Shown here in pieces: positions 16,797-24,732 of a stretch of DNA of 64,000 nt. The position numbers and the translations under genes were made by a program. This DNA is from Cryobacterium sp. N22 (GTDB lineage: Bacteria; Actinomycetota; Actinomycetes; Actinomycetales; Microbacteriaceae), in the NCBI RefSeq assembly GCF_002929555.1, contig NZ_PJJP01000034.1, forward strand, positions 154,937 through 218,936. The letters run 5' to 3'. How positions within the stretch are numbered: the stretch's first letter is position 1; each line of letters begins with the position of its first letter. Under the pieces are notes generated by a model. It saw only the letters and a list, made by a program, of their open reading frames with translations, searched no databases and had not been told where the DNA came from.

Positions 16797-18329
16797 CTAG
16801 GCCGGCTCGCCTGACGGGAACACCAGCAGTTCGAGCAGCGCGCGCCCGGCCAGCCGTGAGGCGCCGAAGGTGGCGATGTCGGCGTAGCGCAGGTCATCCG
16901 ACGGCCAGCCCATGTCGACCACGAGCACATCACGGCGGTCGGCTCGCAGCGCATCCACCAGGCCGCGAATGAACGGATGCCGATGGTTGTCCTTGCCGAT
17001 CACGACCACGGGTGCCCGGTCGGCGAGTTCCACCGCCCCGGTGTCGTGCGCGCTGCGCCCGACGAGGGGCAGGGCCCGCCATGCGGCGGCGAGGTCCGAC
17101 TCGGGGTGGGCGGCCGCCTCGGCGAACGGCCCCCAGGGCGCCGGGCCCACGGCGATGTTCGTCACGGTGTCGAGCCGCACCACCGAGAAGGTCTCCGGAG
17201 CCGCCTCGAGCCACCGCTTCGCGTGGTCGTTGACGGCGAAGGAGGCACGGATCCGGCCGGCATCGAAGGCGGGCTCAGACATCGACAGCGCGGCAGCCGG
17301 CAGCGGGACGCTCAGGGTCTCGTCGCGGGTGCCGGCGGCAAGTCGATGCACGCGGCCGGCGGCCTCCGCGAGCCGGTCCTCCGTGAGGGTGCCGGCCTCA
17401 ACGGCGGCCAGGACCGTGGCCTCGATCCAGTCGAGCTGGTCGGCGGTGTTCTCGGTGCCGATGCAGAGCAGGTCGCAGCCCGCGGCCAGCGCAGCGGCGG
17501 CGGCCCCCGGGATGCCCAGGATGCCGCTGGCGCCCTTCATGTCCAGGGCGTCGCTGACGATGACGCCCGTGAAGCCCAGTTCGGTGCGCAGCAGGCCGCC
17601 GAGCACCCGCGGCGAGAGCGTCGCGGGGTTCTCCGGGTCGATCTGGGGCAGCAGGATGTGCGAGGTCATGATGCTCTTCGCGCCGGCCGTGATCGCGGCA
17701 CGGAAGGGCACCAGTTCCCGCTCGCGCAGGGTCGCCAGGGGCAGGTCGACCACGGGCATGGCCAGGTGGGAGTCGAGCGCGGTGTCACCGTGGCCCGGAA
17801 AATGCTTGGGGCAGGCGGCGACCCCGGTGGACTGCAACCCGCGCACCCAGGCGGCGGAGTGCAGGCCCACCCGGACCGGGTCGGTGCCGAAACTGCGCAC
17901 GCCGATCACCGGATTGTCGGGATTGGAATTGACGTCGGTGTCCGGTGCGAAAGTGAGGGTGCAGCCGGCCTTGCGCAGCTCCCAGCCGACCTGACGGCCG
18001 ACCTCCTCGGTGTAGCCGACGTCGTCGATCCGGCCGAGGATGGCGTTGCCCGGATACGGCGAGCCCGAGGAGAAGTAGAGCCGGGTGACGTCGCCGCCCT
18101 CCTCGTCGATCGCGATGACCGCGAGCGGGTTCGCGGCGCGGATCGAGTCCGTCAGCGCCCGCAGCTGGGCGATCGAGACGATGTTCTGCCCGAACAGGCA
18201 CACGGCGCCGAGTCCGCCCTGCAGGCGCAGGCGCAGCCAATCCGGCAGCGCCGTGCCCACGAAGCCCGGCATCAGGGTTGCCCGGATGTGCGTGCGCAGC
18301 AGGGACTCGTCGCCGGTGACGCCGGTCAT
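16797..18329 (-). CDS. glycoside hydrolase family 3, NagZ-like beta-N-acetylhexosaminidase
   Basis: A 510-residue protein without a signal peptide, so probably cytoplasmic. It has the NagZ-type loop KHFPGHGDT (175-183) with DSH (His188), the proposed acid/base pair, and the nucleophile Asp260 in VIVSDALDMKGA; AIDEEGGDVTRL marks the substrate pocket. The C-terminal ~170 residues form a second alpha/beta domain. It would cleave imported beta-N-acetylglucosaminides (chito-oligosaccharides or muropeptide sugars). It is the last gene of the repressor-binding protein-permease operon and overlaps the permease stop by ATGA. Confidence 0.85.
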   Translation of the reverse strand: MTGVTGDESLLRTHIRATLMPGFVGTALPDWLRLRLQGGLGAVCLFGQNIVSIAQLRALTDSIRAANPLAVIAIDEEGGDVTRLYFSSGSPYPGNAILGRIDDVGYTEEVGRQVGWELRKAGCTLTFAPDTDVNSNPDNPVIGVRSFGTDPVRVGLHSAAWVRGLQSTGVAACPKHFPGHGDTALDSHLAMPVVDLPLATLRERELVPFRAAITAGAKSIMTSHILLPQIDPENPATLSPRVLGGLLRTELGFTGVIVSDALDMKGASGILGIPGAAAAALAAGCDLLCIGTENTADQLDWIEATVLAAVEAGTLTEDRLAEAAGRVHRLAAGTRDETLSVPLPAAALSMSEPAFDAGRIRASFAVNDHAKRWLEAAPETFSVVRLDTVTNIAVGPAPWGPFAEAAAHPESDLAAAWRALPLVGRSAHDTGAVELADRAPVVVIGKDNHRHPFIRGLVDALRADRRDVLVVDMGWPSDDLRYADIATFGASRLAGRALLELLVFPSGEPA

Positions 18330-19267
18330 CCCTTCACCGCCCCGCTGACCAGTCCGCTGGTCATCCTGCCCTGCACGAAGAGGAAGAAAATGATCACCGG
18401 AATGGCCACCATGGTGGAGGCCGCCATCACCTGGCCCCAGTCGGTGGCCCGGCTGGCGCTGGCCTGGATGAAGCCGCGCAGCCAGAGCGGAAGCGTCTGG
18501 CTGGAGGTGTCCTGCAGCAGCACCAGGGCGACGGTGAACTCGTTCCAGGCCTGCAGGAAGGCGTACACCCCCGATGCCACCAGCCCGGGTGCGAGGAGGG
18601 GGAAGGTGATGCGCATGAAGGCCTGGGTGCGGCTCAGGCCGTCGATCATGCCCGCCTCCTCGAGGTCGGCGGGCACCCCGGCGACGAAGCCGCGCAGCAT
18701 CCAGATCGTGAAGGGCACGACGGCGGCGATGTAGATGATGCTCACGCCCACGATCGAGTTGAGCATGTTCAGGCTGCCCATCAGCTTGTACTGGGCGATG
18801 AAGAGACCCTCAGCGGGGAGCATCTGGATCAGCAGCACGGCCAGGACGAACGCCTTGCGGCCACGGAACCTGAACCGGCTGATCGCCAACGCCCCGAGAA
18901 ACGCGAAGAATAGGCAGAACGCCACGGTGATGAGGGCGATGGCCGTGCTCATGCCCAGGGCGGGCAGGAACGTTCCGCCCGAAAAGACCGCGACGAAGTT
19001 GTCGAGGGAGCCGCCGAACGGCAGCCAGGTCGGGGTGGTGCTCTGCAGCACCACGTTGGGCAGCAGCGACGAGTTGAGCATCCAGTAGACCGGGAAGACC
19101 CAGATCAGCGAGACCCCGACGCCGATGGCGCCCAGCGCGATCCGGCCGGGCCGGATGCGCCGGTTGCCGCCGCTCTTCCGGCGGGACGGTTCAGTGCTGG
19201 GCCGGGGCCGGAGCGGGGGGCCGGCCTGCGCGGTTCCCGCATCGGCGGGGTGGACCGTCGAGGTCAT
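18326..19267 (-). CDS. carbohydrate ABC transporter permease (MalG/DasC type)
   Basis: ATG 19267 overlaps the stop of the upstream permease and gives 313 residues; longer readings run into that gene. After a proline/arginine-rich ~55-residue cytoplasmic N-terminus there are six membrane segments. The EAA loop is DLEEAGMIDGLSRTQAFMRI (about residues 205-224), followed by FPLLAPGLVASGVYAFLQAWNEF, the standard MalG signature. It pairs with the permease upstream to form a sugar-import channel. No ATPase gene is in the operon, so a shared MsiK-type ATPase elsewhere is expected. Confidence 0.87.
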   Translation of the reverse strand: MTSTVHPADAGTAQAGPPLRPRPSTEPSRRKSGGNRRIRPGRIALGAIGVGVSLIWVFPVYWMLNSSLLPNVVLQSTTPTWLPFGGSLDNFVAVFSGGTFLPALGMSTAIALITVAFCLFFAFLGALAISRFRFRGRKAFVLAVLLIQMLPAEGLFIAQYKLMGSLNMLNSIVGVSIIYIAAVVPFTIWMLRGFVAGVPADLEEAGMIDGLSRTQAFMRITFPLLAPGLVASGVYAFLQAWNEFTVALVLLQDTSSQTLPLWLRGFIQASASRATDWGQVMAASTMVAIPVIIFFLFVQGRMTSGLVSGAVKG

Positions 19268-20208
19268 GATTCGTCCTCCTTGAGCATGCTGCGTACGTAG
19301 AACCAGCTCAGGGCCACGGTCAGCACGAGCACGAAGATCGAGACGGCGCTGGCCATCGCGAAGTCGCTGGAGCCGACGCCGAGTTGGTAGATATAGGTGC
19401 CGAGCAGGTTGGTCTCCGAGGCGATCGAGCCCACATCCTGCAGCAGCCGGATCTGGGTGAACACCCGCAGGTCCCAGATCACCTGCAGCAGCAGGATGAT
19501 CGCGAGCACCGGCCGGATGATCGGAACGATGATGAACCGGAGCCGCTGGGACAGCGTGGCGCCGTCCAGCTGGGCGGCCTCGAGCACCTCGGTGGACACC
19601 TGGGTGAGGCCGGCGAAGATGGAGAACGCCACGAACGGCACGCTCATCCAGACCACGATGACCATGGCCACGAAGAAGAACGACAGCGGGTCGGCCAGCC
19701 AGTTGTGGTTCTGGAAATCCAGGCCCATGCCGGTCAGAACCGAGTTCAGCACGCCGCGGCGCCAGTCGATGAGCCAGTTCCAGACCGTCATCGCCGCCAC
19801 GACGGGCATCGCCCAGGCGAGCAGCATCGAGATCTGCAGGGTGATGCGCACACTGGTGTGCACGGCGTTCATCAGCAGGGCCATCAGGGTGCCGATGGCC
19901 ATGGTGACCGCGGCGGTGACCAGGCAGAAGGCCAGCGACCGCGCCACCACTGTCCACATGTACGGGTCGGTGAACAGGGTGACGTAGTTGTCGAACCAGA
20001 CGAATTCCGGGGGTTGGCCGAACTGCTGGGAGAGCCCGAACCTCTGCATCGAGGTGACGAACTGCCAGACCAGCGGGTAGCCGAGCGCCAGGATCAGGAT
20101 GCCGCAGGCCGGGATGACCAGCAGGTACGGCGTTGTGTTGCCCCTTTTTCGGGGCCTGGCCTGGCGAGGCGGATCGGCCTGGCCCAGCACGAGGTTCTGC
20201 GTGGTCAC
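19264..20208 (-). CDS. carbohydrate ABC transporter permease (MalF/DasB type)
   Basis: A 314-residue protein with six predicted membrane helices starting at ~residue 28 (YLLVIPACGILILALGYPL). The EAA loop VSTEVLEAAQLDGATLSQRL lies around residues 215-234, then IIVPIIRPVLAIILLLQVIWDLRVF as in MalF-type subunits. It is predicted to work with the MalG-type partner (ATGA overlap) and with the lipoprotein encoded 48 bp upstream. Similarity to chitobiose/GlcNAc permeases is by general pattern only; the sugar is not proven. Confidence 0.87.
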   Translation of the reverse strand: MTTQNLVLGQADPPRQARPRKRGNTTPYLLVIPACGILILALGYPLVWQFVTSMQRFGLSQQFGQPPEFVWFDNYVTLFTDPYMWTVVARSLAFCLVTAAVTMAIGTLMALLMNAVHTSVRITLQISMLLAWAMPVVAAMTVWNWLIDWRRGVLNSVLTGMGLDFQNHNWLADPLSFFFVAMVIVVWMSVPFVAFSIFAGLTQVSTEVLEAAQLDGATLSQRLRFIIVPIIRPVLAIILLLQVIWDLRVFTQIRLLQDVGSIASETNLLGTYIYQLGVGSSDFAMASAVSIFVLVLTVALSWFYVRSMLKEDES

Positions 20209-20256
20209 GCCGACCCTCCTTTCGTTGTTCGGTTCGTCTGGTTCGACAGGCGCCGG

Positions 20257-21609
20257 TTATTCGCCGTTCAGCATCGGGGTGAGCTTCTCGTCGTATTCCT
20301 TCGCGAGGGCCTTGAGGTCGGTGGCGCCTTCGATCTTGCTGAAGAACTCCTCCATCACGAGGGAGCCTTCCACCGTGGCCCAGCCGGGTGCTGCCGGGGT
20401 GAGCTTCGAGTTCGAGGCCGATTCGATCAGCGCCTGGGCGAACTGGTCGTCGCCGAGCGAGTCAACGTAGTCGCTGTTCGCCGGGCCGAGGCCGTTCTGG
20501 CCGAGCATGGTCTGGTAGTCCTCCGAGTAGATGATCGTGAGGAGGCTCTTGGCCAGTTCGGGGTTCTTGCTCTTCGCGGAGATGCCGATGTTGGAACCGC
20601 CGGCGAAGACCGGGGCGGGCTTGCCGTCGTTGCCCGGCAGGGCGAACACCTCGTTCTTGGTGTCGTCCCAGGTGCGGGTGGCCTTGCCGTCGGCGTCGGT
20701 GCCGAGGGTTCCGATCGACAGGTGCGCCCAGGTGGGCGCCATGATCGTGGCGGCGGACAGCGAGGTGTTCGACGTGACGACACCCTCCGCATCCTTGATC
20801 TCGTCGCTGTCGTTCAGGTAGATGTACTGGTTGGAGTCCTTGGCGTCGTTGGGCGCGTTGGAGGCGGACTTGTACAGCTTCTGCAGCTGGGCGAGGCCCT
20901 TGAGGCTGTTCTCGGAGGCCAGCGTCGAGGTCCAGGTGCCGTCCTTGACGGTGGCGAGCTCGCCGTCATTGGCGAAGATCCAGGAGATGCCGTTGCGCCA
21001 GTCCTGACCGCCGAGGTAGAAACCGGAGAAGTCGGGGATGCCCAGCGGATCGGCGGCGTTGATCGCGGCGACGCCGGCGTTGAACTCGTCGAGGGTCGTG
21101 GGCTGCTCGACTCCGGCTGCCGCCCAGACGTCGGAGCGGGTGAATACGGCGCGGGAGCCGAAGTAGTAGGGCAGGGCGTAGTTCTTGTCGCCCACCATGC
21201 CGGCGTCGACGAAGGACTGCAGCAGCTTGGTGCCGCCGAGCTCCTCGTACATGTCGGAGATGTCGAGGAACGCACCCACGTTGGCGAAGGTCGACGACTG
21301 GGTGTTGCCCAGCTCGGCGACATCCGGTGTGTTGTTGGCGTCCGGCAGCGAGGTGGTCAGCTTGGTGACGAGGTCTCCCCAGTCCTGCTGCTGGATGTTC
21401 AGGGTGGCGCCGGTCTGTTCGGCGAATTCGGACTTCAGGTAGTCGCGCATCTTGTCGGGGGTGTCACCGCCGGCGAGCCAGAGGGTGATGGTCTTGCCGC
21501 TGTTGTCGGTGGAGGCGTCAGTGCCTCCATCGGCGGAGGACGAACATCCCGCCAGCACGAGCGCGGAGGCAGTGGCCAGCGCGGCGAGAGATACGAGCTT
21601 TCTCTTCAT
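20257..21609 (-). CDS. extracellular sugar-binding lipoprotein of the oligosaccharide ABC transporter
   Basis: ATG 21609 has an AAAGGAA ribosome-binding site and begins a clear lipoprotein signal: MKRKLVSLAALATASALVLA then G-Cys22. The mature ~430 residues follow the family-1 solute-binding fold (ITLWLAGGDTPDKMRDYL, YYFGSRAVFTRSDVWAAAG, VFAGGSNIGISAKSKNPELA, SLLTIIYSEDYQTML). It captures oligosaccharides at the outer face of the membrane. It lies between the ROK repressor (69 bp upstream) and the permeases, so its expression is probably ROK-controlled. Substrate is inferred from the GH3 hexosaminidase, not read from the sequence. Confidence 0.87.
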   Translation of the reverse strand: MKRKLVSLAALATASALVLAGCSSSADGGTDASTDNSGKTITLWLAGGDTPDKMRDYLKSEFAEQTGATLNIQQQDWGDLVTKLTTSLPDANNTPDVAELGNTQSSTFANVGAFLDISDMYEELGGTKLLQSFVDAGMVGDKNYALPYYFGSRAVFTRSDVWAAAGVEQPTTLDEFNAGVAAINAADPLGIPDFSGFYLGGQDWRNGISWIFANDGELATVKDGTWTSTLASENSLKGLAQLQKLYKSASNAPNDAKDSNQYIYLNDSDEIKDAEGVVTSNTSLSAATIMAPTWAHLSIGTLGTDADGKATRTWDDTKNEVFALPGNDGKPAPVFAGGSNIGISAKSKNPELAKSLLTIIYSEDYQTMLGQNGLGPANSDYVDSLGDDQFAQALIESASNSKLTPAAPGWATVEGSLVMEEFFSKIEGATDLKALAKEYDEKLTPMLNGE

Positions 21610-21678
21610 GAGATATTCCTTTCGTGGATTGCCGACGTTGGCGGGTGCCACGTCGTTGGTGCAGGGGAAATCCTTCGG

Positions 21679-22854
21679 CTACGAAACGCCGAGTTGTGCG
21701 GAGAGAACCATCACGGCCGCGCCGCGCAGGACGATGTCCTCCCCCTGCGCGGTCATGCGCAGGGTGAGATCGCCGGTTTCGGTGGCCATGGTCCTCGACC
21801 GGAGGGTCTCGACCGTGGCCGCGGAGAGGGCGCCGTCGAGAAGTTCGGGGGGACCGCTCAACACGATCTCGAGCAGGTTGAGGGCGCCGACGACGGGAGC
21901 GAGGATGATGCCCAGCCGGCGGCCTGCCTCGGTGAGGATGTCGGAGATGGCGCGCTCGGCATCCATTGGTGTGGCGGCCGCGGCGGTGGCGTCGTGGATC
22001 GCCTTGGTCAGCCGCGGTACGGAGAGCCAGGCCTCGAGGCAACCGGACTTGCCGCAGGCGCACAGCGGACCGTCGTCGGTGCCCACGACGACGTGGCCGA
22101 TCTCACCGGCGGCGAAGCGCTCGCCGAAGATGGCGCGACCGCCGATCAGCAGGCCGGCGCCGACGCCGTGGCCCACCTTGACCAGGAGCAGATCGTGGTC
22201 GGCGCCACCGAAGCTGTGTTCGGCGAGCACGGCGGCGTTGGCGTCGTTGACCACCCGAACGGGCAGACCGGTCAGCCCCTGGAGCCGGGCCTGGAGCGGC
22301 TGGTCACGCCAGCCGAGGTTGGGCGCGTTGCGGACGACGCCGGCCCGGTCGACGATGCCGGGCGAGCCGATTCCGACACCGAGGATCGGGGCGGTGGCCC
22401 GGGCGATCACCTGGGCGAGTAGCTCGGCGACGGTGTCGAAGGCGGCCTCGCCGCGGGCGCCGGCCAGGTCGAGTCCCGAGCTGGAGAGCACCGCACCGTC
22501 GAGGCTGAGCACGGCGCCGCGCAACCGGGTGTGACCGGAGAGGTCGAGCGAAACGATCTGGAAGGCGGCCCGGTTGATGTCGAGCAGGGTGGCCGGTTTT
22601 CCGGGGCGCGGTTCCTGGCGCTGGCCGAGTTCGATGACGAGGTTCTCCCCCATCAGCTCGCTGATCAGGTCGGACACCGTCACCCGGGTGAGGCCGGTCT
22701 CACGGGCCAGGTCCGCGCGGCTTTGCAGCCCGGTGCGGTACAGCGTCTGCAACACCAGGGTGCGATTGTTCAGGCGGATGTGCTCGGGCAACACCTTCGT
22801 GGTGGGGCGAAGGGCTCGGTCCTGGATCGTCCGCGGGGCGCCGGTTGCTGTCAT
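21679..22854 (-). CDS. ROK-family transcriptional repressor (NagC/XylR type)
   Basis: A 391-residue regulator: N-terminal winged HTH at ~25-80 (IRLNNRTLVLQTLYRTGLQS, RADLARETGLTRVTVSDLIS) and a ROK sugar-binding domain with VGIGSPGIVDRAG, VNDANAAVLAEHSFG, VGHGVGAGLLIGG and the zinc site CACGKSGCLE. It probably represses the downstream lipoprotein-permease-GH3 genes and itself, with release by an amino sugar or its phosphate. Palindromes between 22855 and 22925 are candidate operators. The TTTACT element ending 7 bases before ATG suggests a leaderless start. Confidence 0.88.
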   Translation of the reverse strand: MTATGAPRTIQDRALRPTTKVLPEHIRLNNRTLVLQTLYRTGLQSRADLARETGLTRVTVSDLISELMGENLVIELGQRQEPRPGKPATLLDINRAAFQIVSLDLSGHTRLRGAVLSLDGAVLSSSGLDLAGARGEAAFDTVAELLAQVIARATAPILGVGIGSPGIVDRAGVVRNAPNLGWRDQPLQARLQGLTGLPVRVVNDANAAVLAEHSFGGADHDLLLVKVGHGVGAGLLIGGRAIFGERFAAGEIGHVVVGTDDGPLCACGKSGCLEAWLSVPRLTKAIHDATAAAATPMDAERAISDILTEAGRRLGIILAPVVGALNLLEIVLSGPPELLDGALSAATVETLRSRTMATETGDLTLRMTAQGEDIVLRGAAVMVLSAQLGVS

Positions 22855-22925
22855 GTTTGTTAGTAAACCTTACGAACGAAATGCGCGCAAGGGAGAACAA
22901 ACTATTGGTTGGGTTGTTTACCAAT
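22855..22925. promoter_or_regulatory. ROK-repressor promoter/operator region with two palindromes
   Basis: Directly before the ATG lies an imperfect inverted repeat, GTTTGTTAGTAA / TTACGAACGAAA (22855-22866 and 22870-22881; 9 of 12 positions symmetric, 3-nt spacer). Further upstream is a perfect ATTGGT / ACCAAT repeat (22904-22909, 22920-22925). On the minus strand TTGCGC, 17 nt and TTTACT form a possible promoter inside the first palindrome. Autoregulation is the simplest reading. Confidence 0.5.
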
Positions 22926-22969
22926 TCGTAACGCGGGGCCGCTAGCGCCCGTCGGCAGGGCCGCGACGC

Positions 22970-23731
22970 TCAGCGGGGCAGGCCGCGATAGTGCGCGCGC
23001 AGCTGCGGGCCGAGGTGCTCGGTGGCGTAGCTGAGCATGGTGCGAGGCATCCGGCCGGCGTGCAGGTCGAGGAAGCCGAGCAGCAGGTCCCGGTCGATGC
23101 GGGCGCCCACCTCGCGCAGCATCCAGCCCACGGCCTTGTGCATCGGCGGCTCGGGGTCACTCAGCATCCGGGCGGCCAGGTCGAGGGTGGTGGTCGCGTC
23201 GCCTCGGCGGATGAAGGCCGACGTGGCGACCACCGCCACCCGCCGCTCCCAGAGCATTTCGCTGGTCGCGAGCTCGAGAAGCAGGCCGCGCGGGCGGTCG
23301 AACAGGTACTCGCCGAGCAGCCCGGGCGCCGACGAGTCCACCAGGTCCCAGTTGTTCACCCGGCCGGCCCGGAGCTGCGCGAGATAGAACTCGGCGAGAA
23401 CCCGGCGCCGGGGATCGTCGCGGGTGCGCGGGGCGCTCGCCCGGGCGAACTGCGCCACCAGGATGAGCAGGGCGGCGAGCCGGTGTTCGTGCACCGGGCC
23501 GGCGAGGAGCTGCCCGGTCTCGGTCAGCCCCAGCGTGGAGAACCGCGTGACCACGGCGCGGGTCTGCGGCACGGTGACCCCGATGAACACGTCACCCTCG
23601 GCGTACTGCCCGGGCCCGGTCTGGAAGTATCGGGCGGTCCCCGCCGCGCGCTCCGGGTCGGCGATCGCGGCGAGCGCGGCCCGCACGTCGTCAGCCGTGG
23701 CACTGCCCAGAGCGTGCCCGGCATCCGTCAT
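22970..23731 (-). CDS. DNA alkylation repair protein, AlkD-like HEAT-repeat glycosylase
   Basis: A 253-residue, mostly helical protein with AlkD-family landmarks: RYFQTGPGQYAEGDVFIGVT VPQTR near residues 35-60, LLAGPVHEHRLAALLILVAQF, VNNWDLVDSSAP (Trp and Asp of the lesion pocket), WERRVAVVATSAFIRRGD and HKAVGWMLREVG. AlkD excises N3- and N7-alkylpurines from DNA without base flipping. It is a cytoplasmic housekeeping repair enzyme; no Ada-type regulator is adjacent. It stands alone between the ROK operon and a small membrane-protein gene. Confidence 0.87.
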   Translation of the reverse strand: MTDAGHALGSATADDVRAALAAIADPERAAGTARYFQTGPGQYAEGDVFIGVTVPQTRAVVTRFSTLGLTETGQLLAGPVHEHRLAALLILVAQFARASAPRTRDDPRRRVLAEFYLAQLRAGRVNNWDLVDSSAPGLLGEYLFDRPRGLLLELATSEMLWERRVAVVATSAFIRRGDATTTLDLAARMLSDPEPPMHKAVGWMLREVGARIDRDLLLGFLDLHAGRMPRTMLSYATEHLGPQLRAHYRGLPR

Positions 23732-23759
23732 GGCAGCAGGCTAGCGCCTCGCGGGCCGA

Positions 23760-24008
23760 TCAGCGCCGCCGGGTGCGGATCGCGCCGTAGGCACGCATCA
23801 GCTGGGGCACCACGAGGTACACGGCGACCGGCACCACGACGATGGAGAGCACGAAGGCGCGCAGAACCGGATTCCAGTCGGCGGCGAACGGGGCAATCGC
23901 GAAGAATCCGAGCGTCACCAACGGGAAGATGGCGATCCAGGTGATCACGGCCCGCGCGTGCACCGATGGGGGTCCGGCACTTCCGCGGGGAGCTGGGGGA
24001 ATTGACAC
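23760..24008 (-). CDS. small two-helix membrane protein
   Basis: An 82-residue protein starting at GTG 24008 with GAGAGGAAAA upstream as ribosome-binding site. Two hydrophobic segments (about 20-42 and 48-70, separated by ADWNPVLRA) are followed by a basic tail RAYGAIRTRRR, placing the C-terminus inside the cell by the positive-inside rule. No family is recognised. It is divergent from the XRE-cupin regulator gene about 120 bp away and may or may not be related to it. Confidence 0.6.
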   Translation of the reverse strand: MSIPPAPRGSAGPPSVHARAVITWIAIFPLVTLGFFAIAPFAADWNPVLRAFVLSIVVVPVAVYLVVPQLMRAYGAIRTRRR

Positions 24009-24129
24009 GGTTTTTCCTCTCGAGAAACGGGCGGCCGATGATCACGACCTCGTCCACCTACAGTGCGGCCGCCGCGAGAATACTGAAACTATCGTTGCCA
24101 AAAGTGGGACACGCTGCTTAGCTGGCCGC

Positions 24130-24723
24130 ATGAGCAGCACTCCCCGGATCAACGACGAGCTGAGTCAGATCGCGCCGCGCCTGCGCCGCGCCCGCGAGAA
24201 GAAGAACGTCACGCTGGCCGAACTCGCCACCATTACCGGGATCTCCAAGAGCACGCTGTCCAGGCTCGAGTCCGGGCAGAGAAAGCCCAACCTCGAGCTC
24301 CTGTTGCCCATCGTGGCCGCCCTGGCGGTGCCGTTCGAGGAGATCGTCAGCCCGCCCAGGGTGCAGGACCCGCGAGTACCGCAGAAGCCCACCCGCGCGG
24401 ATGGCCGCACCCTCACGCCCCTCTCACAGCACCAGGGCGAGCCCCAGGCCTTCAAGATCGTCATCCCCGCCACCGATCGGGTGCCCGCACCCCGCACCCA
24501 CACCGGGTACGAGTGGATCTACGTGCTCTCCGGTCGCCTTCGGCTGATCCTCGGCGAGCACGACGTGGTCCTGGGCACGGGTGAGGCGGCGGAGTTCGAC
24601 ACCCGCAATCCCCATTGGTTCGGCTCCACCGGCACCGATTCGGTGGAGATCCTCTCCATGTTCGGCAAGCAGGGCGAACGCATCCACCTGCGCGCCCGGT
24701 CGACATCCGCCACGTCGAGCTAG
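24130..24723 (+). CDS. XRE-family regulator with C-terminal cupin domain
   Basis: ATG 24130 gives 197 residues; the longer frame upstream is not protein-like. Residues ~12-68 are an XRE helix-turn-helix (RLRRAREKKNVTLAELATIT, GISKSTLSRLESGQRKPNLE). Residues ~110-190 are a cupin (PAPRTHTGYEWIYVLSGRLR, LGTGEAAEFDTRNPHWFGST). Such regulators bind a small molecule in the cupin barrel to control neighbouring catabolic or stress genes. The large LuxR-type regulator begins 9 bp downstream, so the two are probably one transcription unit, an unusual tandem of regulators. Confidence 0.85.
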   Translation: MSSTPRINDELSQIAPRLRRAREKKNVTLAELATITGISKSTLSRLESGQRKPNLELLLPIVAALAVPFEEIVSPPRVQDPRVPQKPTRADGRTLTPLSQHQGEPQAFKIVIPATDRVPAPRTHTGYEWIYVLSGRLRLILGEHDVVLGTGEAAEFDTRNPHWFGSTGTDSVEILSMFGKQGERIHLRARSTSATSS

Positions 24724-24732
24724 CCGCGGACC

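Noticed and set aside
19384..22422. A 1012-codon open frame on the plus strand
   Set aside because: It runs antisense through a permease, a binding lipoprotein and the ROK repressor, all with recognisable motifs; composition is typical of a shadow frame.
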